Source: Diabrotica undecimpunctata
Lineage: Eukaryota > Arthropoda > Insecta > Coleoptera > Chrysomelidae
NCBI RefSeq assembly: GCF_040954645.1
Contig: NC_092806.1
Location: forward strand, 75,952,141 to 76,016,140
Direction of reading: 5' to 3'
DNA length: 64,000 nt
A program made the translations under genes and the position numbers. Below the pieces are notes generated by a model. The model was given only the letters and a program-made list of their open reading frames with translations, was not told the origin of the DNA and did not search any database. Positions 49,020 through 59,899 of the stretch are shown here, piece by piece; the first letter of the stretch is position 1; each line of letters opens with the position of its first letter.

Positions 49020-52000
49020 GTATCTGTAGAGTAGGGAGGGCGAGTTAAGTTTCGCAGCACTTAGGCCACAATTGACCCATTGTGCATCCTCGCAGGGAGC
49101 TGTCACCCTTAGCTCATTGTCCATCCTGCCATTTCTAGGAAGGTGGACAAGTCACCAGGAGACATCTCTCTTATGTGGGCAGGTGTGGGCCAGGACTCGC
49201 CAAACGCGTACTCTCGTATTAACGATTACTCTGGGCATTCACATAGGACATGCTCTACAGTTTTGTCTTCTCGTTCACACTTCCTACATAGAGGTGTGTC
49301 TGCTAGCCCCAGTGTGTGGAGGTGTTTGCTTAGTTGACAATGACCAGTTAAAAAACCAACTGCCAAACGTAGATTTTTCCTGGTCATTCCCAAGTACTTC
49401 TTTGATGTTGACTCTTCAAGGTTACTTAGTGTTATCCTGGCAAGTTTACATTCTTTCCCTTCTTCCCATCTTTTTACGGTTTGCGTATGAGAGTGACATT
49501 TGACAATTTCCGCGATTGTTGTAGTTGACCAACCAAAAAGATCCCCAGGTCCTAAGAGTCTTAGGCCTGCCGCCTTCCTAGATAATTGGTCAGCAATGCG
49601 GTTGCCTTTATTCCTATTGTGTCCTTTAACCCACCTCAGGATGATGGTATTACCATCCGAAGCTTGGGTTTGTGGTTCGTGACACTCCATTACTAAACCT
49701 GATGTGACACGTGGTCTATTCAAGGTTAGTAGCGCTTGTCTGCTATCTGTGCAGATCATTATAGTTTTCCCTGCTATACCTTTTTGAGTTATCTCTTTTG
49801 CGGCTATGGAGATACCAGTCAGTTTTGTCTGAACTACGCTGGCATTTTTTCCCATACCCCACTTTATTCTTAGGTTCAGTGATCTGGAGTATATCCCGCA
49901 TCCTGAGCCTTCTTTCATTTTGGATCCATCGGTGTATATGCAATAGGCATTTGCCACGTTTGTCTCCATACACTGTCTTGTTTCAATTTTGTAGGGGTTG
50001 TTAAAGACAAACTTTGGTTCAATTGAGTCGCAGCCTGCCTGTAGTACTGGTAACGCATCCAGCTCTCCCCGCCAGAAACGAGTTCTCAATTGTCCCATTC
50101 CTACATCAAGATTTGCACCAGCTGAGCGCAGTCGCATCATTGTCACTAGAGATATCCATATATCTTTGAGATATATATCTAGAGGCGTGATGCCAATGAT
50201 CAACTCCATTGCAGCAGTTGGTGTTGTTTTCATGGCACCTGTTATATTTATGCAAGCCATCCGCTGAATATGGTTTAGTTTGTTAATCGCTGTTGTCTGT
50301 AGCACTTTTGGTACCCAAGCAATAGCTCCATAAGTTAGCATTGGCCTAATGACAGCGATGTAGACCCAGGCGATCACCCTGGGCGTGAGGCCCCTGGTGC
50401 GTCCGACCGTTCGTCGACACTGCTCATAGGCAATATATGCTCATTTAGCTCTACCATCTAAGTGTGAGTTCCATGTTAACTTCCTGTCAAGGGTAATACC
50501 AAGGTATTTCACCTCGTCAGAAAAATTAGACTGTAGCTTAGAATCCTTGGGGGTATTAAGCCCGTGATCCTTCTTTTCCTGGTAAAGAGGACCATCTCTG
50601 TTTTCTTAGGATTTATAGATAATGAGTGTTCCTTGCACCATGTTTCTATTAGTCGAAGAGCAACTTGTGATCTCTCACATAGTGTGTTCTCAAACTTACC
50701 GCTTTGCAGGACAACAATATCGTATGCATAGGCTATTGTGTAGAAACCGTTGCTGTTGAGTTGGTCAACCAGGGTATCTAGAACTATGTTCCAGAGTAGT
50801 GGTGATAGCACCCCTCCCTGTGGACACCCCCTCGTAACCATGCCTCTAACAGAAACGTTTTCTACATTTATGCTTATTGCTCTACTAGAGAGCATACTGA
50901 ATATCCATTCGTTATGGCCAGGGGAACATTCCTGACGTTGAGCTGTTGGGTGATAGTTGGGAATGTGGTTTTGTCAAACGCTCCCTCAATGTTTATGAAT
51001 ATACCTAGGGTGGATTCTTTATTATCCAGCGATCTTTCAATTCTTCCCACTACATGATGCAGTGCAGAATCGGTAGATCTTCCCGAAGTATATGCATGTT
51101 GATTTGGGTGAAGTGGTTTATGGACCTGAACTTCATCCCTTATGTACCTCTCGCATAGCATTTCCATCGTTTTCAACAGAAAGGATGTTAGGCTAATTGG
51201 TCGGAAAGCCTTTGGTAGGGTGTAGTCCATCCTACCTGGTTTTGGTATGAAGACCACACGTACCTCTCTCCACTTCCTAGGAATATATCTCAGAACCAAA
51301 GAGGCTCTGAATATTTCCACGAGGTGCGGCAGAAGGATATCCAGTCCCCACTGTAGTAGGGCTGGATATATGCCGTCAGGCCCTGGTGATTTGAAAGGGG
51401 TGAAGCACGATATGGCCCATTTTATCTTTTCCTCATTAATCATTGTTCTGGCGAGATGCCAATCGTTTGTTGAGGGTATGATTGCTTCTTCCATCCGGTT
51501 TGGTGCTGTTGAGACACTAGAACCGGGAAAGAGTGTTTTCATCAGGACCTCAGCACTTTCGCGAAGGTTGGAAGTTTTGTTCCCATCTTCCTTCGTTAGT
51601 ATGCCGACATGCCGATGTGGGTCCTTTGAGAGCGCTTTTTGTAGCCTGGAAGCCTGCGGGAAATCTTCGATTTCCTCACAGAAGGTTCTCCAAGCAGCTC
51701 TTTGTCTTTGTCTGCAGACTTTTTTAAACTCTCTGAGATTTGATTGATAAGAATCCCAATCCTCTTTGAGTTTGGTGCGTTTCGCTTTATTAAAAGCTGT
51801 TCTTGCTATCTTTCTAAGGTGTTCCAATTCAGTGCACCACCAAGAGTTGCTTTTGCGACTTTCCTGGACCATCCTTATTGGACAGGATTTTTTATAAGCA
51901 TAGCTTATTTTGTTTTGGATAGATACCCTATACCTTTCCAATTCTATATTAGTTCCTGGAGTTGAAGCCTTTCCATTTAGCAGAGCATCTTCTAAGAGTC

Positions 52001-52390
52001 GGTTGTAGATTTCTACATCCGTCCTCCTAGGGTCGCGCGATTTGATAAGGCTTTTTTCCAGACTAATATTATAGGTTAGCCAGCGGTGGTCAGACAGAAA
52101 TATCCTCCGATACCTGCCAGTTCTGAATTTTATTCGATATTTCAGCTGTTGCCAGCGTGATATCTATGACTGTTTGGCTACGAACATTAATAAAGGTAGG
52201 TTCGGTGCACTTATTTAAGATATACAAATCTTTTATAATAATATAGTCATAAAGAGACTTAACTCGAGCGTCTTTGTCTCTGCTGCCCCAGCCTAAGTGG
52301 TGAGAGTTCGAATCGCAGCCGATAATAAGTTCTACCTTCTGACTGAGACAATGGTCTACCAGATCTTCCATTTCCCTTGTTGGTGTTGGA
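49020..52390 (-). mobile_element. I/jockey-like non-LTR retrotransposon, 5'-truncated
   Basis: About 3.4 kb on the minus strand within SF3A1 intron 4. Carries the end of the endonuclease, the RT, an RNase H and a terminal zinc finger. Possible target duplication: 'acaaatttatt' 49007-49017 against 'acaaattgatt' 52390-52400, one mismatch. 48628-49019 shows nothing else. Confidence 0.88.
49226..52371 (-). pseudogene. Non-LTR ORF2: endonuclease end, RT, RNase H, zinc finger
   Basis: Reading from 52371 down: APE-type endonuclease end (IIGCDSNSHHLGWGSRD, CTEPTFI, QTVIDITLAT); RT (CFTPFKSPGPDGIYPALLQ, KAFRPISLTSF, GRSTDSALHHVV, IFINIEGAFD, GCPQGGVLSPLLWN, and IAYAYDIVVL where the catalytic box is normally YADD, here YAYD); RNase H (IYTDGSKMKEGSG, CTDSRQAL, VKGHNRNKGNRIADQLS); zinc finger (CRKCEREDKTVEHVLCECP). 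Breaks occur near 50890, 50510-50380 and 51940-52090. RNase H after RT places it in the I/LOA/jockey-related groups rather than L1 or RTE. The YAYD change and frameshifts make it inactive. Confidence 0.9.
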
Positions 52391-52770
52391 CAAATTGATT
52401 ATAGGTAATTAAAAATTTAAATTTTTAAAAGTGTTTAAAATAATTTTAATCCTTACTATGAAGTAAAGTAGAGTTGGTTGTTGCTACTCAGTGGATAAAG
52501 TCCTTGTTCGAGCCGCGAATTTGTGCGTTCCCTTAAAAAATGTAATCCGTTATCGAACTAATATCTTAATAATTATAATATTAATTACTTGAATTATATA
52601 ATTTAAGGGTCATCTGACCTCTGGCTAGTTACAAATTCTTTATAGACGTTTTTCACTGATGATGATCCGATAGGATTGAAAACGTTCTGAAACTTTATAA
52701 ATCAATAAAAATTATTAAATAAGTTTATTAAAACTATGGTATATAGCCAACCATTGGGAATTTCTCTTTT
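52391..52770. other. Hammerhead-bearing non-coding segment
   Basis: 380 bp without a gene. It carries hammerhead motif H and ends in AT-rich sequence at about 52740. No PLE ORF is attached, so it may be a non-autonomous (retrozyme-like) or heavily truncated element. Confidence 0.5.
52651..52692 (+). ncRNA. Hammerhead ribozyme motif H (apparently intact)
   Basis: Stem I TTTCA (52651-52655), core CTGATGA (52656-52662), stem II GATCC paired with GGATT over GATA, GAAA (52678-52681), ACGTTC so that AACGUU is a 6-base palindromic stem III with C52687 as cleavage base, closing stem I TGAAA (52688-52692). The best-formed stems of the set. Confidence 0.87.
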
Positions 52771-52779
52771 AAATTTTAA

Positions 52780-54020
52780 TTTTAATCCGCTTCATCAATG
52801 TCGAAGTTCACATTTTGTACTCCAATACCATTAACATCATCAAAAAAAGGCACTTTGTTTAGCTGCTTTATAAAGAAATTATAAAATGGTTTTAGATCTT
52901 GTGGTACTAGCTTTAATATTTCTTTGAGATCTTTCATTTTTTCTTTGAATAGTGGTTTACCTATTGGTCATAATTGCTAATCCAACTCCATATCTTTGAA
53001 CGATTTTTGTAGTCGACCTTTTGTTTCTTTTTTCTACATCTACTATCCGTACGTTTTCTTCCGTTGTGCCTGGTTTCATGTAGAGCAAGAAAGGCTCAAT
53101 CTTTAAAACTATGATTTCATGAGTCTTGAACAAATTCACTTTCTCTTACTCTGAGTCATCTTTGCTGTTTTTGATAGATTCCAATAGTTTCTCAATTGAA
53201 ACCATTTCTACTAGATTCTTTCATAACATTAATGTAGTCTACATCCGTGAATAAGCACTGTTGGATTTTTGAAAAGCGCTCGAAATTCTAAATCATTGGG
53301 CAGAAAGGTACGTCCTGGTAATAAGAACCGTAAAGTGATAGAATCGAAAGACAGATGGTTATGTGAGGTTATTAAAAGTACTAGATTACTACTGCGGTTT
53401 TGACCACCGCAACAGTCCCACTACAGAACCAAGTTTTTAACATGTGGATTAACATGATCTTTTATGTTCTTCCTGAAACAGGATCCCACATCTTGGGTTC
53501 CTCTCCCAGCTTCATGTTCAAGCCAAACATTAAAAATCCCCTTTTCTGTGCTACCAACATGCATGCCAAGGTTGTACAAATTCAACTGCCCTTTTTAATA
53601 TGGTATTTCAGTCGGCAACTTTGGAAAAGCATGGGTCTTTTGCAGATCAAATGTTAAAGTTTCTAATTCAGGATTCTCTTTTGCAGATTTCAGATCTTTT
53701 CCTTATTTTTCCACTAAACCTTCTGCCTTTTAAAAATTTTTGGAATGTTTTCATTTTAGATTATCTGCCGCTTCACCTCTAAGCCCTTTATTTTTTTGTG
53801 ATTGGAATGGGTCGCACTTCATAGAGGTATTCTTTTTAGGTTTCTGGAAACGCAGATTACATTCAGAATAGAAACATTTTTTGTAAGTGGAAAAGCTAAC
53901 TGGGTTATCACCGTCTTCTATACTGTTCTCATACAAATTGTACATTTTGTGTATATTCAGATTAGCGATTCTGTATTAAGCCTACAGTATTGCGGCATAT
54001 ATCCAGAAAAAGCATAATAT
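52780..54020 (-). pseudogene. QNRN-family (DUF7869-like) protein, copy 2
   Basis: Minus-strand fragments in order: MYNLYENSIEDGDNPVSFST with NLRFQKPKKNTSMKCD (53751-53945), EHEAGRG near 53510, KNIKDHV, a DCCGGQNRS-type motif near 53410, FLLPGRTFLPND, then KVNLFKTHEIIVLK and a C-terminal KDLKEILKLVPQDLKPFY-type stretch near 52900. These correspond to the KCDTC, SDGCVYQNRN and C-terminal SFYDN parts of copy 1. Frames change several times and the N-terminal part is not recovered. Antisense in SF3A1 intron 4. Function unknown; mobility inferred only from copy number. Confidence 0.6.
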
Positions 54021-54416
54021 GATTAAGGGCTTTCGTTATTCTTTCATCGGGTAGTTATTTAATCCCCCAGTTTTTGATCCTCGTAAGTCTTATTAACCAA
54101 ATAATCGAAGATAACGATGACTCTCCAATCTGGTGTTTAGCTGTTAGGAAGTCCAATATGGGTTGATACAGGATGTTAAGTGTTTATTGGAAAATAAACT
54201 TGCAAATTGCAGATTAAGAATTCACAGATTGTGTGTTAAAATTTCACTTGTATCACTCTTTTAAGTACTGATGTAAAAATCATTTTTGCATAGTTTAAAT
54301 AAAAATATAATCTACCATGTGATTAGGATAACTCAATTTTTAATGTTTTGTGGTTTAACTCCTTTTTGCATAACACCATCCATATAATACATTTAATTTG
54401 GTCATACATTTTGTAG

Positions 54417-54570
54417 GTTCTTATTCCCCCAAAAAGTATGCATGAGAGCCTGCGAAATGAGGCTAATAGTCCGAAAAATGTATTAGAGCAAGTCAAATAT
54501 CGTGCAGAATGGTTGAAGTATCAAGAGCAACAAAAAGCTAAGGAAGAGGAACTTTTAGAACGAGAACGGG
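54417..54570 (+). CDS. SF3A1: SF3A1 coding exon 5
   Basis: Begins VLIPPKSMHESLRNEA directly after SURP2 and ends in a charged coiled-coil-like stretch (EEELLERER). It corresponds to the region linking SURP2 to the conserved VAYAQIDWH block. Acceptor TTGTAG, donor GTAAGT at 54571. The intron downstream was misread as coding in the longer frame to 54641. Confidence 0.95.
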
Positions 54571-54584
54571 GTAAGTTTGCAGTT

Positions 54585-55500
54585 AACTATATCATCATCA
54601 TTCTCATTGCCTTTATCCCTAAGCGGAATAGGCTTTCCTAATTACATTTCTCCATAAGTTTCTATCTTAGGTCATACCAATATCAATCCCCTTTACTTAC
54701 ACGTACTACCTAAACATCTACCCTCAGGTCTTTTTTGGTCTTCCTCTCCTACTCCTCCCAGGAATCCGCAGATTAGCAATTCTTCGTATTGAGTGATGAA
54801 CATCTCGATGTTGAACATGACCAAATCATCTTAACCTATGTTCTCTCATTTTGGCATCAATTGGTGCCACCCCTAGACTTCCCCTAATATACTCATTCTT
54901 AATTTTATCCTTTTTTGTTACCCACTCATCCATCTAAGTTCGGAACATTCAGTTCCGTACATAATACCTAGTTGGTCTTTTGGTAAGTTGGTTGGTTGTT
55001 TTATAGAATTTTGCCTTCAGTTTCCTTCCATTTCATCCATCCAACCCTAATTCTACTGCATGCATCAACATCTATTTCCCCATAACTCTGTTATACAGTT
55101 CCTAGGTATTTAAAACTATTACTTTTCACAATCATTTCGCCATCCAGAGATATCAATTTATTAGTAGTAACTCCATCTTTAAATGAACATATACAAATCC
55201 AAATACCTCCAAATACTCTGTTTTGGTCCTACTAAGTTTTAAACCTTTTTTCTCGAGCTTGTCTCCACTGTTCTCGTTTTTAATCCAAGTCGCTTTCACT
55301 ATTTCCTGTAGAAATGTTACCCTGTAGTTTCTCTGTTTCTATGATTCAACACTAATGAGAATAAATAAGGACTAAGCAACGAGCCTTCGTGCAATCCTCC
55401 ATTCACATGGAATTTATCAGTCTCTCCCACACCTGTCCTATCACTAATTATTACTCCCTCATACATGTATGTAATAATCTTTACATCTTTTTGCTAGAGG
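54585..55500 (-). pseudogene. RTE-type non-LTR fragment (RT thumb and C-terminus)
   Basis: The minus strand shows MYEGVIISDRTGVGETDKF, GLHEGSLLSPYLFSLVL (RT motif 4 region), LISLDGEM-like pieces, then WVTKKDKIKNEYIRGSLGVA, KMREHRLRWFGHVQHRDV and GRSRRGRPKKT near the end. It finishes in a short ATG/GAT repeat (plus strand atcatcatcatt, 54592), the usual RTE tail. The catalytic YADD box is lost. Several frameshifts. Confidence 0.75.
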
Positions 55501-55789
55501 TAAATGGTCCTATCTTCACTTTTTAAAATATTGTAGAAATGAAGTTTTTAATGTTTGAAGAGCATAAATTACAAAAGACAAAGAGTACTAGGTTTTTTTA
55601 CCACCTAACGTATTTTCCTTGTGATATCTTTGGTTTAATTTTATGACATATTTGACCATAAATATTTGAACAGGTGAGAACAAAGTAACATCTTAACTCC
55701 TAAAATTAATTTTATTTTAATCGGAATAATATTTTACAATTATTGTTTGAAAAGTGTACAAAACAGTTTGTTATAATAGAAGTAGCTAA

Positions 55790-58700
55790 TCTGTATCAAA
55801 TCGTTCATACCCATACAGCAAAGTTTTTGTGCAAGTCGTGGAACTGAATTGGCACCCATTCCAGTAATTTTTGTAAATGTTCATACTTTTTATGGTTAAC
55901 ACTTTTTTGCGCATTACTTCCGTAAGGTAATTCTGCAGGTATAATAAGGTCTTTTCGAGGAAATCGACCAAGTCGACTATTTTTGCATCAATATTACTGA
56001 ATGTATTTTTATAATAGAGAATTCCTAAATTGTCTTGGCGAGCTTCTAGCCAAACTGCAGATGAAATATAAAATACATTTTTTCGGTGTCGATCTTTCTA
56101 TTTAAGAATAGAGAATTAGATACATAAAATAAGACATAATTCTAAAAATTAAAATCCTGTAATGGCATATTAAAAACGCACGAACCCGTGGCTCGAACTG
56201 CTGCCAGTCCCATGGTGTAATTATGGTCATTGTTGGTTTCTTTCTAATGCTCCTTTCTGTTAATGTATGAAGGTGATCAGCTTCCATTTGCGTGTGAGCT
56301 TTCATTATGTTTCTATTTTGCCCAGGACAATTGCCCCACAAAATTATTAGCGTCTCAATGTCAGACGCAAGCAAAACATCCTGAGCCCACTTGACCAAGG
56401 CCGAAGAGACTTCATGTCCACTCCTACCTGCAATACTTTCATCCCATAGCATACGGTAAGCCTTTTTATCTGTATCGTCGTAAATAGTAAGTTTTAAGGT
56501 CCATAGCTTCAAAGAATAGAAACTGTTACCATTGGTCAAAAGGGGTCTTGGCGAACACTTCGGCAGATCTATCATAATCACCTTTGTTTTAGAAGTAGAA
56601 AGAAATTTATCTTTTTTAATATTCTAACCAGAACTAGGATCATTTAGGTAGTCATTAATTTTTTGTTGAATTGCAAAGTGTGCTGCCTCTGATAAACTTT
56701 GGTCCAACTGTAATTTTAGGCTATCGCATAGATCACAGGTAACATTGCGGGAAGCGTGAACCCTAAATTAAATTGTGTGTTGAATATGTGTCGGTATAAC
56801 CACAATTTTGCTGTTCCAGACTTTAGTACTTTGTTTTCACTACACTGTGTTGTGTAAAGATCAACACTCAATTCACTTCCTAGGTATTACACCTCTTGGA
56901 ATTATTTATACTATAATGGCTTTCATAGGTTGGAAAAAGTCGTATATGTTGATTTCTTAATTGCTTTTGGCAGTTTATTATAAGGCTCGTGTTTTCCACG
57001 CAAATCTGGTTGAACAAAACCTCCAGCTTTACATTTTCTTAAAGAATTTTTCACCAGTCTCCGATATACCTACTGTGTTTAGAAAAAATATTTTACACAC
57101 TTCTAAAGTAATACCATCGACTTCATACTTCTTACAAAAAAATTTACGAAGATCCGTTATAGTGCCGTTTTGACAATGCTGCCATCTTTGATAACATATT
57201 CGATATCTCCTCCTTTTTCCAACGAGGCCTCATTTGCAAGGATCGGACCAATAGAAACGGAGATACGGATCATACATAGATCTTTGTTTTTTTTTTGTTT
57301 ACGTATTCGATATCTCCTCGTCTTTCATTTAACGTGTTACATGTAGTAATCTGACTAATAACAACAGATATATGATATAGTGCCGTTTTGGCATTGTCTT
57401 TGCGTTTTTTTTGTCTCAACATATTGTTTACCCCCTCCCCTTCCAAACGATACCTCACACGTCATTCTACGTTAAGCCGTTTGGCAGTTACGACCTGGAG
57501 TTGCGATTTAGGGGGTGTGCTCAAAGTCTCCTAGTATATCTGCTGATGAAATCATCAAAAGCGTTAACAAAGGAAGAGGATACAGAATGGAAAACAAAGG
57601 AATCAAAATACTCTGTTACGCAGACGACGCAATATTGATAGCCCAAGATAGTCTACAAAGACTGGTCCACAGATTTAACATAGAAGCAAAAGAATTTAAT
57701 TTGACAATCTCATCTCATAACACTAAAACAATAGTAGTCAGCAAAGAACCAGCTAGATGTAAAATAGAAGTTGATGGCATCAGTATTGAACAAGTAATGG
57801 AAATAAAATACCTGGGAATTACACTGTCTAGCTATGGAGACCTGGACAAAGAAGTGAGAGATCAAATACAAAAAGCAAATAGACTGGCAGGATGCCTTAA
57901 TAACACTGAGATGAAATCAAGAATTTATAAAGCTAGTGTAAGACCAATAACCAGACTCAGAAACAAGACCCGACACAGCCACAACGCAAAGGCTACTGGA
58001 AACGGCAGAGATGAAAGTACTGAGAAGAATTACAGGAAATACGCTGAGAGATCGAAAGAGAAGTGAAGACATTAGAAGAAAATGTAACGTACAGTGTGTA
58101 AATGTGGATACAAAATAGAAAAAAAGAATGGAATAAGTAATGGAATAAGAAGTATCGGCCTACCGCACAAAAGATGGAGTGACAACCTTCCATAGAAGTA
58201 TTAATCCGCTAATGAACAAGCAGAATTGCTTATAAAGAGGAAGAAGAAGGTTTAATACTGGCCAAAACAAATTGTCCTTTCACATCCCATATTTTCATCG
58301 CGTTCCAATAATTTCTAAATATTTTCTTACGCTGGTGCTCAGTAATGTGAGTAAGTGAGTTTTCTCTTTCAAGGTAGCACTCTTTACGTTTAGTTGATTT
58401 CCATACAACTTCATTTTTAAGTTTTTTCCTATGACGATCTTTGGTTTTTTGGGTCAAACTTCCAGATTTCCTACTTTCTTTGTAGTAATTTTCAGAGTTA
58501 ATCTCTGAATCACTTCTTGAAGCTGGGTGCGAACCTGGTGATGGTATGAAGTCAGGGTCTTCATCGCTCGAATTTGTTATTTAAATTTGCTGGACGATAC
58601 TTCTGCTACATCAGCATTGTTTGTGTCCAAACGTTGTTTTACTGAATGAGGTTTGCCACATTCTAAAAAAAAGGAAGCTTTAATGGTAAAATGTCGTAAC
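55790..58700 (-). pseudogene. QNRN-family (DUF7869-like) protein, copy 3, split by an RTE insertion
   Basis: From the N-terminal side (58700 down): NNGMKKG-like start, TKRKECYLERENSLTHITEH, RKKIFRNYWNAMKIWDVKGQ (58457-58230); an RTE fragment intervenes; then NGTITDLRKFFCKKYEVDGI and LNTVGISETGEKFF (57170-57030), NVTCDLCDSLKLQLDQ (about 56740), YRMLWDESIAGRSGHEV, WGNCPGQNRN (about 56330), AHTQMEADHLHT, and KKYEHLQKLLEWVPIQFHDL with a stop near 55795. Same order as copy 1. In the key motif the usual Asp before the Cys is Asn (WGNCPGQNRN against FSDGCVYQNRN). Frameshifts throughout. Clearest evidence that the family is repeated. Confidence 0.65.
57505..58252 (+). pseudogene. RTE/BovB-like RT fragment, 5'-truncated
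   Basis: Plus strand: GCAQS, then GRGYRMENKGIKILCYADDA (catalytic YADD box at about 57620), HRFNIEAKEFNLTISSHNTK, MEIKYLGITLSSYGDLDK, KSRIYKASVRPI and a C-terminal GLPHKRWSDNLP-type piece near 58165. It ends in an AAGAAG-type tail at 58245. It interrupts QNRN copy 3. A frameshift near 57960 and missing 5' half leave it inactive. This is the second RTE lineage in the window; the YADD box is intact. Confidence 0.85.
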
Positions 58701-59048
58701 TCCAACAACACAAGTTTTCAACAGCGTTAAATAATGGAATAATAAAAATAAAACATGAGGTAAATAAATATTTTCGAAACATTGTAATCTATTTTAAAAA
58801 TATTACATAGAAAAACAAACGTTTCAGTTAGAAATATGGATTAAGATAAAGGTGTGCGACAACCCTAACTAAACTTTATTTTTATCAAAATAAACATGCT
58901 ACATTTTAAGTTATCAGTAAGAAGCATACACTTACCATCAACATTTAAGTTTTTGCTATGTTCCAAAGTAATTCGTACCAATTATTTTCCTCTTGAACCC
59001 ATCTTTTTTAACGTCAGTGTGACTATTTGCCGACTACGTACTGTGGTA

Positions 59049-59886
59049 TCAAGCACCGCCAAACAATATTTTTGTGGACATACGACGTTTTACTACCCAA
59101 CACATAGGGTTAAGACTTATTCTAAACGCCATAACTAGGCCGCACGCAACAATTACCATCTTTTGCCACAACATAGAATGGATTCTATGAACGAGGGAAA
59201 TCATATTAACCCATTCTATAAAAAAAGTGGAGTTAGGGCCATTTACCTCTAGCGTATAGACATATTCATCGGATACTCCTTTCTTATTGAATACCCACCA
59301 CAGAATCTTTCGAGGAACTCTATCGTATGCTTTCTCAAGATCAATGAATGCCATTTAGGCGTTTGTTTATCTATTCCTGTATTTTTCTATCAACTGCCTT
59401 ATAATGAAAATTACATCAGTTACTGATCTGTCTTACATAAAGCCTAACGGATTATTGGATATTTCGGTTTCTTCACGAATCCGTTTATAAATTACTGTTT
59501 CAATTTCATGATGTGAATAAGTAGTTTTATGGCCCTGTAGTTTGTACATTGTTGTATATCTTCCTTGTTTTTTAAACAGGTACTAATATACCGTTTTTCC
59601 ATTTGTCTATCATTTGTCCAACGTCTAGACTTCTATTAAATAAACCTTAGCCAACTTATTCCTGTCTCTCCTATTGCTGTCCATACATCCCCAGGAATAT
59701 CATCTGGTCCAACTGTTTTTCCTCTCTTTATTTTTTGAAGTGCTTGAATCACTTCCTCGTTTGTTATTTTGGTGGCCATTGCTGTTACTGTCTCCGTGGG
59801 CTCTAGTGGTTTTCTGTAAAATTCTTCATATTAAACTGTTGAAAGTACTTTTTTCATCTTTTTTTGACATTCTTTTCATGAATTAG
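59049..59886 (-). pseudogene. RTE/BovB-like RT fragment, N-terminal RT
   Basis: Minus strand from 59886: EEFYRKPLEPTETVTAMATK, ITNEEVIQALQKIKRGKTVG, PDDIPGDVWTAIGRDRNKLA, then IYKRIREETEISNNPLGFM and MAFIDLEKAYDRVPRKILWW (59300-59354, RT motif with catalytic D in FIDLEKAYD). The match ends at about 59255 (GVSDEYV); 59049-59254 is unrelated. Stops and frameshifts between 59380 and 59640. Sits just downstream (by element orientation) of another RTE element on the same strand. 58701-59048 contains nothing recognised. Confidence 0.82.
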
Positions 59887-59899
59887 TATTTTATTATTT

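Noticed and set aside
49072..50267. Plus-strand ORFs antisense to the non-LTR RNase H
   Set aside because: Shadows of the minus-strand RT/RNase H frames.
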